A stretch of 25,105 nt of DNA from CAVDAL01 sp963606965 (lineage in GTDB: Bacteria; Actinomycetota; Coriobacteriia; Coriobacteriales; QAMH01), in the NCBI GenBank assembly GCA_963606965.1, contig CAVDAL010000011.1, positions 1-25,105 of the forward strand, written 5' to 3'. Shown here in pieces: positions 15,823-24,300 of this stretch. How positions within the stretch are numbered: the stretch's first letter is position 1; the number at the start of each line of letters is the position of its first letter. The position numbers and the translations under genes are program-made. Under the pieces are notes generated by a model. That model saw nothing but the letters and a program-made list of their open reading frames with translations. It was not told the DNA's origin and searched no databases.

Positions 15823-18800
15823 TTACTTGACTTTAACTTTGATTGTTATTGTCTTTGTAAATGCAATGTAATTTGCACCAACAACGCTAATCTTAACTTT
15901 CAACTTATAAGTGCCCTTTGCGCTGCCCTTCTTGACTGTAACTTTGCCAGTCTTTGCATTAATCTTCAAAGCTTTATAAGCTTTCTTAGCGCTGCCATTC
16001 TTGACCTTTGCAAAGCTAATAGTTGCATTGCTTGGCAAGCCATTAACAGTAATTACTTTAAGCTTGATAGCTTTCTTTGCAAGCTTTGCACGCTTTGCAG
16101 TCTTTACTTTCTTTGTGACTTTCACAGAAGTCTTTGCTTTAGAGATTGTCCAAACAACATCCTTGGCTTTATCGCCGCTGCCGTCTGACCAAACATAACC
16201 ATCATTTAAGACAAGAGTTGCTGAATATGTTCCAGCATTTGTAGCTTTAGCTGTTCCATGAATGCTATATGCATCATTTTCTGCAACACCAGTTTGCTCT
16301 GTTCCGTTATAAGTAAAGCTCTGAGCGCTTGGAACATCAACAGGGACATCTGTTGGTGCTTCTGCAATGCTCCACTTAATTGTCTTGTCATTTGTGGTGT
16401 AATCAGACCAAATGTAGTTGCCACTTTCAAACAAGCTTACAGTGGCTTCATAATCGCCAACTTCTGTTGCAGCTGTTGTTCCGCTCAAAGAGTAGCCTTC
16501 ACCTGCAACAACGCCAGTCTGTTCTTTGCCATTGTAAACAAGGCCTTCAATAGCTGTTGGAATATCAATCCTCTTCGGGGAAATGCTCCAAGAAATATAT
16601 TTCTTTGAAGTGTCACCGCCTGGCCAAATATGGTTGCCATCTAAAGTAGCAACAGCTACATAGCCACCAGCATCTATTGCAGTTGCACCTTCCAAATAAT
16701 ATCCATTTGCAAAAGGAACACCCTGCTGTTCTTTATTGGCTTTGTAAGTAAGATCAGTTTTAGCTTGTGGAACAGCAATTTCTTGCTTTGCGATAGACCA
16801 AACAATTTCAAATGTGTCTTCTTTATCTGAATTGATCCACTTGTAATTGTTGGACAAAAGCGTAACTGTTGCTGTGTGGTCGCCAGCATTCACTTGACTG
16901 CCGCCCGCAACAGTATAGCCTTCACCACCAGCAACGCCTGTTTGGCTTTCTCCTGTATAAACAAGGCCGCTAACAGCTGTCGGAGCAGCGATTGGCTTTT
17001 TAGAGATAGACCATGTGACTGTCACAGGTGTTGAAGTTCCATCTGCCCAAAGATATCCAGAAGCTGGTGTAACAATTGTGCTATAAGTTCCAGCATCTAT
17101 ACCGCTTTTATCACCAGATAATGTATAAGCATCGCTTTCTTCAATGCCACTTTGAGCACTACCGTTATAAACAAGATTTTGCGCAGCTGTTGGAACAGCA
17201 ATAATGCCGCCAGCAAGCTCGACATTGAATGTCAAAACTTGATAGTTCAACTGTGTATAGCTTGCATCTGTCATTTCAAAGACAGCCTTTAATTTCACAT
17301 CTTCACTTGCAGGGACATTAATGCCGCCAGTCATTGTGCCATCATAATTATATTTGCCCCAAGCATCTGTCTTCCATGCTCCTGTGCTTGTATCCCATTC
17401 ATAGAATGTAACACTCTTAACACCAGTTGGCAGACCTTCTACAATCTTGCCGCTTTCATCCTTATAACTTGGAGCTGGAACATACTTTGTCTTGCCATCA
17501 ACATCTGTTGCTTTTGAAGATAACAAAACAGGTGTAACACCAGCAGGAGCAATTGTGAATGGTGAAGTTGAAGTGCCACTAATCTTTACATTTGAATCGC
17601 TTGTATCAAAAGCGATAGAAACTTGAACAACACTTGAACTTTTAACACCAAATTCTGCAACATCGCTAAAGCTCTTTGCAGTCACGCTGCTTGAAGAAGA
17701 ACCGCTCTTCCAAGCTTCAATCTGTTCTTTTGTGATGACATTGCCATTTACATCATAGCCAACAACATTTGTGAATGTGCCATCGCCATTGTCAACATAA
17801 TAAACATAATATGCAGAAGTCTTTGAGCTTGGCTTGCCATCTTTCCAGCCTGTTACCCAATCTGGGATCTTGCCTTCAGAAGAACCATTACCAAACAAGC
17901 TTGATGTAATTGATGCGCTATGAACTTTGCCATCATAATTGCTTGTTGTGCCTTGCCATGTAATGCTATATGACTCATCACCCACAGTAATTTCGTCGCT
18001 GCTAATCTTTACTTTCAAAGGAGCGATTGTGTAATACATCTGCTTTGTTGACCCTGTGCCAACAATCCATTCATAACGCTTTGTATCTTTCAATGTAAAT
18101 GTTGCAACATAGTCGCCTGCTTGGCTTGCAGATGCATTATCTGCATAATAAAGGTCGTTTTCATCAAAAGCAGTTTGAACTGCAGCTTCACCTGTTGTGT
18201 AATCCGCAATTTTATATGTTAATTCCTTTGGAACTGGACTAAACACTTGTGCCTTTGAAATTACAATCTTTATTACTCGTTCCTCAGGAGTGTTATATCC
18301 AACATCGCTATTTGAATAAGTAATATGAGCATAATATGTGCCAGGCTCTATTGGCGCAGTATCAATATATTTAGCTTCGCTTTCAGAATAATAAGAAATA
18401 TGAGCTGTCAGCTTTGCTGGCAAACCAGTGATAGTGAACCCTTGTTCTGCGCCAGTATATGTTGTCTTCCACAAATTAGTAGTAATAACGTGGTTGAAAC
18501 GGTTCAAGATCTTAATTTCACTTGTATCATAATCTGCTTTAATTACTTTAAATGTAATTGCGGGTGAAACATATTCAAGTGAATCAGCACTTGCAGAACC
18601 AGTAACAGCACTCAGCTTAAATACACAGCGATATTTATTGCTAGTACCAGCCGCAGCGCCTCTTGGAATAGTTAGAGTTGCCTTCAAAGCCCTGTTTGTA
18701 TATTCGCCAGCTTTGTATTCTGCGCCATTATATGTGAAGTCTTCTGTAAATGCAGTTTCATCAATAGCAGACTTATATCCGCCATATGCTCCATTTGTTG

Positions 18801-21039
18801 AAATTGCCTTCCACTGGCTTGTGCTTTCATCATACATTTGCCACTCTGTGGAAAGTGTGCGTGATGGATTTTCACCATAAATTGCAGCAACAAAATATGA
18901 ACCATATTCGCCCTTTGAATTTGTGCCCCAATATGGAACAGCGCGCACATTAAGTTTTGAAGCATCTGCGCTATATTCAAATGGAAGAGTTAAATCTGGG
19001 TCTACAACAAATGCTGGAGAATTAATATCGCTTGGTGTTCCCCAAACAGCATATAAAGTAACAGCATTGTCGCTTGTAAGACGAGTTACAGCTTCGCCGC
19101 AAGAATAAATAGTATCTGTTGCTTCGCCCTTTTCATTTATAGACTTTGTCCAGCCCTTCAAAACATACTGGCCATTGTTTGCGCTCTCAAGATAATAATT
19201 CTGATTACTTGGGAATGCAATTTTATCTGTTGAATGCATAGAGCTAGAAATTGCAAGCTTTGACTCAGTATCATATGTGAAGCCAGTATCTGTTGTTTCA
19301 ACAGTAGTCTTTGTTTTTGTTGTATCTGAAGTGCTTACCCAGTTTGGCATTGTTTTAATGCCAAGTGTATTTAGCAAAGTTTCATTCCTGTTGTATGTGA
19401 CAGTATAATCATTTGCTTGCCATACTGCATATAAAGTTCCAGGCGTGAAATTTGTTAGCACTGCAGTCTTCAAGTAATCATCTTCTGTGCCAAGATTACC
19501 AACAACATAGCCTTCTTGACAAAGTGCATTATCTGTTCCAGAAGGTGTCCACTCGCCACTGATTGTTTCACCGTCTTCTATGCGCTTAAAGAACTGATTA
19601 TCTGTAGCGTCTGTGGTAGAATAACCAACAAGAGCATAGCCAGTACGCAATGGACTTACAGCATTATTTGTGCTGGTCATAATGTCATACAAGTCAGAAA
19701 CAGGGTCAGCACCAGGGACAATATTAATCTTGTAAGTCTTAGCATCGTCTGCATATGTGCCGTTATTTGCATCAATTGTTAAAGTTGATGTATATCCGCC
19801 TTTATCAGCAAATTCTTCTGCATCAAAGAAATATTTCACTGATGGGATTATATAATCTTTTTCATCATATTTAAACTTGCATTCAGAGCCAGTAGTTGTG
19901 TTCTTATATGCAATATATTCACTCTTGACTGACCCAGCAGTAGAAGTGCCAGCAATACCAGCTTTTGAAGTGTACTTTGTTCCAAGCATATCTTCTGTTA
20001 TCGCTGGTGAAGCTTCACCATCGCTACCATTAGCTCCGCCTTCAGCAGCTGTTGCGCCTTTGCCGCCTTCACCGCCGCAATAGTAATATCCAATATATGA
20101 AGAGCCACCAACACCATCACGGTAATGGCCACCGCCACCACCGCCAGCGCCGCCAGCGCCGCCGTCGCCACCAGAGCCGATGCCATATGCAGATTCACCA
20201 CTAGCACCAGCACCACCGCCAGCGCCGCCGCATGTTGAATATGCAAACCAAGCATTCTTGCGTAAGTAATTAGCACCAGCACTGCCGCCAACAGATTGTG
20301 TTGTTTGTGCTTTGCCGCCTTGGCAATTTACAGTCAAGCTGCCTGCAAAATATACATCACCTGCAGCTAAAGCTGATTCGCCTGCTTCACCATTTTGGCC
20401 GTCTTCACCAGCGCCATCTTCTGAATAAAAGCCTTCAGACTTCTTGCCGTCGCCACCAAGACCACCAAGGCCGCCTATGCCGCCATTAGTGCCAATGCCA
20501 GCACCGGCACCAGCACCGCCGTCGCCGCCTATGCCGCCATTGCCACCATAATAATATGGGCCGCCATCTGAATCATCATCATAAATTGCAGCTTTGCCGT
20601 TGCAGCCTCTACTGCCAGCACCTGCATCGCCACCGAGCGCATTTATTGTGCCGCCACCTGTGATTGTTAATGTTGATGACTCTGGCAAATAAATTGCAGC
20701 ATATCCAACATCATCTGCAAGATAACCGTCCTGCCCTGCAACTGTTAATGTAACACCTCTTGGAATATAAATTACAACATCAAGATTTTCATCAATCTTA
20801 ATGCCATTCCCATAAGTGTCTGATGGGTCAATATTTGTGTCTTCTGCAACATAATATGCGCCAGATCTAAAAATCCTATGCGTATAACTTGTAATTTCAT
20901 CTGCGCCATAAACATTAACAACATCAGTTGGAATTCTTTCAGATTCTGCTGCAAATGCGATTGAAGCAGCAGGAACCATTGTTGTAAACATAGCTAATGT
21001 TGCAACAATTGACACAATTTTCTTCGATATTTTGCCCAT
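15823..21039 (-). CDS. Large secreted repeat protein: Gly-rich region, InlB/Ig-like repeats, Lys-rich C terminus
   Basis: Predicted secreted protein of 1738 residues without a membrane anchor or sorting motif. The chosen ATG at 21039 has AAAGGAG at 21046-21052 with a 6-base spacer and begins a classic signal peptide (MGKISKKIVSIVATLA), with the cut near residue 30 at AFA. In this numbering, residues about 130-340 are glycine-rich (GGNGGIGGDGG-like, not collagen GXY). About 415-665 carry divergent InlB-like repeats (LYAVW twice). About 675-1275 contain Ig-like domains. About 1279-1635 hold five Ig-like repeats of about 70 residues (LVYNGxxQTGV, then YxWxDG, then WSI). The last 102 residues have 28 Lys and no Asp or Glu. 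The role is unknown: a wall-associated matrix or adhesin is plausible. It has its own promoter and terminator. An alternative ATG at 21075, preceded by AAGGTGAGG, would add 12 residues. Confidence 0.9.
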   Translation of the reverse strand: MGKISKKIVSIVATLAMFTTMVPAASIAFAAESERIPTDVVNVYGADEITSYTHRIFRSGAYYVAEDTNIDPSDTYGNGIKIDENLDVVIYIPRGVTLTVAGQDGYLADDVGYAAIYLPESSTLTITGGGTINALGGDAGAGSRGCNGKAAIYDDDSDGGPYYYGGNGGIGGDGGAGAGAGIGTNGGIGGLGGLGGDGKKSEGFYSEDGAGEDGQNGEAGESALAAGDVYFAGSLTVNCQGGKAQTTQSVGGSAGANYLRKNAWFAYSTCGGAGGGAGASGESAYGIGSGGDGGAGGAGGGGGGHYRDGVGGSSYIGYYYCGGEGGKGATAAEGGANGSDGEASPAITEDMLGTKYTSKAGIAGTSTAGSVKSEYIAYKNTTTGSECKFKYDEKDYIIPSVKYFFDAEEFADKGGYTSTLTIDANNGTYADDAKTYKINIVPGADPVSDLYDIMTSTNNAVSPLRTGYALVGYSTTDATDNQFFKRIEDGETISGEWTPSGTDNALCQEGYVVGNLGTEDDYLKTAVLTNFTPGTLYAVWQANDYTVTYNRNETLLNTLGIKTMPNWVSTSDTTKTKTTVETTDTGFTYDTESKLAISSSMHSTDKIAFPSNQNYYLESANNGQYVLKGWTKSINEKGEATDTIYSCGEAVTRLTSDNAVTLYAVWGTPSDINSPAFVVDPDLTLPFEYSADASKLNVRAVPYWGTNSKGEYGSYFVAAIYGENPSRTLSTEWQMYDESTSQWKAISTNGAYGGYKSAIDETAFTEDFTYNGAEYKAGEYTNRALKATLTIPRGAAAGTSNKYRCVFKLSAVTGSASADSLEYVSPAITFKVIKADYDTSEIKILNRFNHVITTNLWKTTYTGAEQGFTITGLPAKLTAHISYYSESEAKYIDTAPIEPGTYYAHITYSNSDVGYNTPEERVIKIVISKAQVFSPVPKELTYKIADYTTGEAAVQTAFDENDLYYADNASASQAGDYVATFTLKDTKRYEWIVGTGSTKQMYYTIAPLKVKISSDEITVGDESYSITWQGTTSNYDGKVHSASITSSLFGNGSSEGKIPDWVTGWKDGKPSSKTSAYYVYYVDNGDGTFTNVVGYDVNGNVITKEQIEAWKSGSSSSSVTAKSFSDVAEFGVKSSSVVQVSIAFDTSDSNVKISGTSTSPFTIAPAGVTPVLLSSKATDVDGKTKYVPAPSYKDESGKIVEGLPTGVKSVTFYEWDTSTGAWKTDAWGKYNYDGTMTGGINVPASEDVKLKAVFEMTDASYTQLNYQVLTFNVELAGGIIAVPTAAQNLVYNGSAQSGIEESDAYTLSGDKSGIDAGTYSTIVTPASGYLWADGTSTPVTVTWSISKKPIAAPTAVSGLVYTGESQTGVAGGEGYTVAGGSQVNAGDHTATVTLLSNNYKWINSDKEDTFEIVWSIAKQEIAVPQAKTDLTYKANKEQQGVPFANGYYLEGATAIDAGGYVAVATLDGNHIWPGGDTSKKYISWSISPKRIDIPTAIEGLVYNGKEQTGVVAGEGYSLSGTTAATEVGDYEATVSLFESGNYIWSDYTTNDKTIKWSIAEAPTDVPVDVPSAQSFTYNGTEQTGVAENDAYSIHGTAKATNAGTYSATLVLNDGYVWSDGSGDKAKDVVWTISKAKTSVKVTKKVKTAKRAKLAKKAIKLKVITVNGLPSNATISFAKVKNGSAKKAYKALKINAKTGKVTVKKGSAKGTYKLKVKISVVGANYIAFTKTITIKVKVK
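15826..16134 (-). other. Lysine-rich, acid-free C-terminal domain
   Basis: About 102 residues with 28 Lys, 1 Arg and no Asp or Glu. Strand-like stretches such as ITIKVKVK and a KTGKVTVKKGSAKGTYKL turn recall the terminal Ig-fold modules of secreted proteins from gut Actinomycetota and Clostridia. Electrostatic retention on wall polymers is inferred, not shown. Confidence 0.7.
16135..17205 (-). repeat. Five tandem Ig-like repeats of about 70 residues
   Basis: Each unit opens with a Pro-containing strand (IxxPxA), then LVYNGxEQTGV, GY(T/S)(L/V)xG, AGxYxATVxL, YxWxxG and ends WSI(S/A)K. All five units keep the Trp near the end. The repeats have diverged in DNA, so they are not recent copies. 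Confidence 0.85.
20017..20658 (-). repeat. Glycine-rich low-complexity segment
   Basis: Codes for about 215 residues dominated by GGxGG motifs, broken by aromatic patches (GGPYYYGG, GYYYCGG) and a Cys-Gly-Gly near each end. It follows a short beta-rich N-terminal part containing LTITGGGTI. The pattern recalls glycine-rich surface proteins or PGRS-like polyglycine folds but is not a collagen triplet. Confidence 0.8.
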
Positions 21040-21150
21040 AACACTCTCCTTTCGATTTTCTTGTTTGCGAACCATAAGTCCCTCACCTTTTTCTATCTTA
21101 CTCAGCTGCATAAAACAAACTGATTATTTTCAAATTCATGCAACTCAAAA

Positions 21151-21163
21151 CCCTGCAATTATA
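21151..21163 (-). promoter_or_regulatory. Extended -10 promoter for the glycine-rich secreted protein gene
   Basis: The minus strand reads TGTTATAAT, a consensus TATAAT at 21158-21163 with the TGn extension. Transcription should start near 21151, giving a leader of about 112 bases before the ATG at 21039. The -35 position falls in the terminator of the upstream gene and does not match TTGACA, as is common for extended -10 promoters. Confidence 0.7.
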
Positions 21164-21167
21164 ACAG

Positions 21168-21213
21168 CTATGCAAAAGAAGAAACCGGCACAAGTCTTTT
21201 AAACTTGCGCCGG
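21168..21213 (-). terminator. Rho-independent terminator of the isopeptide-domain stalk gene
   Basis: Arms at 21185-21195 and 21203-21213 (CCGGCACAAGT and ACTTGCGCCGG) pair along 11 bases. The single A/C mismatch on the plus strand becomes a G-U pair in minus-strand RNA, so the structure favours that direction. It is followed by TTTCTTCTTTTGCAT. It lies about 104 bases past the stop at 21317. Confidence 0.85.
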
Positions 21214-21230
21214 CCATCTATCAGCTGCTG

Positions 21231-21258
21231 AATCTATTTGCGAAATGTTTGCTGTCAA
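21231..21258 (-). promoter_or_regulatory. Possible distal promoter TTGACA-N16-TAGATT
   Basis: A perfect -35 TTGACA (21253-21258) is spaced 16 bases from TAGATT (21231-21236), four of six to consensus. Transcripts would begin just before the terminator hairpin at 21185-21213. It may be chance, or a distal promoter whose transcripts are attenuated there. Confidence 0.25.
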
Positions 21259-21316
21259 TCACGAAATTTTTTCAGCTAAAGCCCTTTTTTGCTTTCCTTT
21301 TACAGGCGCTTCCCCT

Positions 21317-24300
21317 CTACATTTCCTTCCTGCGGCGGCGAGCAATAATCATGCCAAACAGCGCAACTAACATTCCTGCCAAGCCTGCAGCTCCTGCTGC
21401 TGTGAATGGACTGTCGCCAGTTCTTACAGAGCCATTGTTATTATTGTTGTTGCCATCGTTATTGTTATTGCCGCCGTTATTATTATTGTTGTCATTGTTC
21501 TTCTTAGGAGCAACATACTTATTCTTGAAGTTAACCTTCTTAACAACTTGCGCCTTGCCACTTGCGCCAGTTGTCATCTTGATAGTTCTATTAACAACAA
21601 GCTGGTGTGTGTCAGGATCTTCTGTCACTTTGTAGATAACAGTATATGTTGCCTTGTCATATGTAACACCATTTGCCTTGCCAGGCTGCTGAGTAATTAC
21701 ATATTTATAAGTTCCAGTCTTGTCAAATGTTGGGTCGTCAACACTAAACTTGCCATCCTTACCAGGCTTGATTGTTGTTTTGTTGCCATCTGGGTCAACA
21801 ACTATAATTGTTGTTTCGCCTTTCTTAAGGTCACGGCCGTCCATTGTGACTTTACCGCTGAAACCTTCACCCTTAACAGGGCTTGGAGTGAAGCTATTTT
21901 CAAATGCCATGCCATCATCTGGAATGCCATCAACCTTTGTCTTAAGGACAGCATTTTCATCTGTAACAGTTACTGTCACTTCATAAACTTTGCTGTCATA
22001 AGTGATATTTGCATCATCGCCAGCAAGTTCAGTAATCTTATAAGTATATTCACCAACATGAGTATATGTGATGTTGCCAAATGTGAATGTGCCACCAGCA
22101 TTAACTGTTGTTGTATCTTGTGGCAAGAATTCCTTAGCAGCATCATTTGTAGCTTCAATGCTGAATGTGAATTCGCCATCCTTAATTGTGCGAGTTGTGC
22201 CTGGGTCAGTATTTACAAGCGTCTTTGTACCTGCAAATGCAATACCGACTTCAGTTGGGTTATATGTCTTTGCAAAGTCGACTGAATCAGCTTTTTCACT
22301 TTCTCCGCCAGCCTTTACAACTTCAATCTTCTTTTCAACCTGCAACTGGCCCTTGCCATCATCTGTGACAGTATAAGTAATCTTATATGTTCTGCCGTCA
22401 GATGTTACGCCTGCAACAGTCTTTGAGTTATCTTCAACAACAGTGAATTCATATGTTCCTGGAACATCGAATGTAATATCGCCATAGCTGAAGTCACCAT
22501 TTGCATCATTTGTTACAGTCTTTGTTGGATAGTTTATATCACTAGCATCTGGTTTTGATGTGTTTGTAACAATGAAGCCGAACTGACCGTCTTCAACATT
22601 AAATGTGTTACCTTCAGTTGGGTCAACGCTCATCTTGCCATCAAGAGTTGCTTTAGCGGCTTCTGCCTCATAAACATTTTCAAATGTTGGCAATTCATCC
22701 AAGCCATCATATTTAACAGTGGCAACAACCTTGCCTGCGCCATCTTCTTTTACAGTCACCGTTATAGTCACTTTTTTGTCGCTGTGTGTTACGCCATCAA
22801 TTGTCTGACCAGCTAAGTTATCTGCAATTGTGTATGTATATGTGCCAGGCGTGTCAAATGTAATTGCATAAAATTCCATGCTGCCTGTGGCCTTACCCAT
22901 ATCAAGGTCAGCATGAATTTGCTGAAGATGCTTACCTTCGTAATTACTCAATATGTATTCAAAGTTATCGCCATCTGCAAAGTTGCGACCTGTAATTGTT
23001 GTGTTTGCTTTGAATATTACAGTATCTGTTTTGATAATCTTGTATGTGTTTACATAATCAACCTGAGTGTCAGTATCAACACTTGTTGTGCCCGATGCTA
23101 CAAGAGTTTCAACATTGTTGATAGTCGTTGTATATTCATCTTCTGCAGTCTGCGTTACTTTGTATTTGGCATTTGCAGGCAAGCCTTGCAAAACAATCTC
23201 TTCGCCACCCTTAAGCTTGAATGAAGATTTGCCATCCTTAAATGTCAAACCATCCTTAATATCAATTGGAGTGAAGTCGTTTGTGCTTATATCAGAAGTT
23301 GACATATCACTATCAACAACAGCAACGCCAAACTTACCATTAACAGCCTTGCCATTGCCATATGTAAGTTCAATTGTGTAATTGAACTGCTTGTTCTTGT
23401 CTGGGCTCAAGCCTTCAGCTGCCTTCACAGTATTTGTGACAGTGAACTTGCCAGTTGTTGCATAAGAGTTTGTGAATACAAGCTCTTTGCCAGTGATTGT
23501 CTTACCACCAGAAATTGCATTGCCATTATCATCAAGAACTTGAGTCTTCACAACGCTTGCAATCTTGAGCGCACCCTTAGTTGTATCAGTTACAGTTACT
23601 GTTACCTGATATTTAGCCTTAGAGTTGTTCAAGTTGTCGCTGTCTGTCGACTTTGAAGAAGACTCAGTGACTGTATATGTATATGTGCCTGTCTTTGTAT
23701 AAGTGATGTCGCCGAAGTTGCCGCTCTTCTTTGCAGATGTCAAAACTAATGTTGAGCCGTCTGCTGTTGGCATCGCTTCTTTAGCAGCATCATTTTCAGC
23801 AGTAATTACGAATGTAAATTCGTCATCTTCAAGCCATGCACGCTTGCTGATCTTCTTCGCTACTGTGAAGTAATCAGCTGTTACGAGCGTGACCTTGTCT
23901 GCTGCATATGTATTTACAAATGTAGGCTTATCTGTCTTGTCGTTGTACTTGATGGATTCAACAGAAAGTGTGCCGTCACCATTGTCTTTTACAACAACAG
24001 TTACTGTGTATTTAGTTGAATCGTGTGTAACACCATCAACAGTCTTGCCTGCTTGGCTATCAGCCAAAGTGTAAGTGTATGTGCCAGGTGTTGTGTATTC
24101 AATTTGTGCAAAGTCTACGCTACCGCTAGTCTTGCCAGCAACAGTTGTTGCTTGCTTTGTTTCAACAGTCTTGCTGTCTTTGTCAGTTAATACATATGTG
24201 AATGTATCGCCTTCAACAAAGTTGCGACCAGTGATTGTTGTTGTTGCACCAAATGCATCAGCTTTCACCTTTGATACATGATATGTATTTACAAAGTCGG

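Noticed and set aside
20017..20658. Collagen-like domain
   Set aside because: Glycines do not follow a G-x-y triplet register; runs are GGxGG and GGG.
21040..21111. Upstream ATG at 21111 as the start of the glycine-rich secreted protein
   Set aside because: No Shine-Dalgarno precedes it and it would bury the signal peptide behind 24 extra residues; the ATG at 21039 has AAAGGAG at 6 bases.
21548..22285. Plus-strand open frame of about 245 codons
   Set aside because: Antisense to a clear repeat protein; the Cys/Ile/Asn-rich translation reflects the codon use of the real gene on the other strand.
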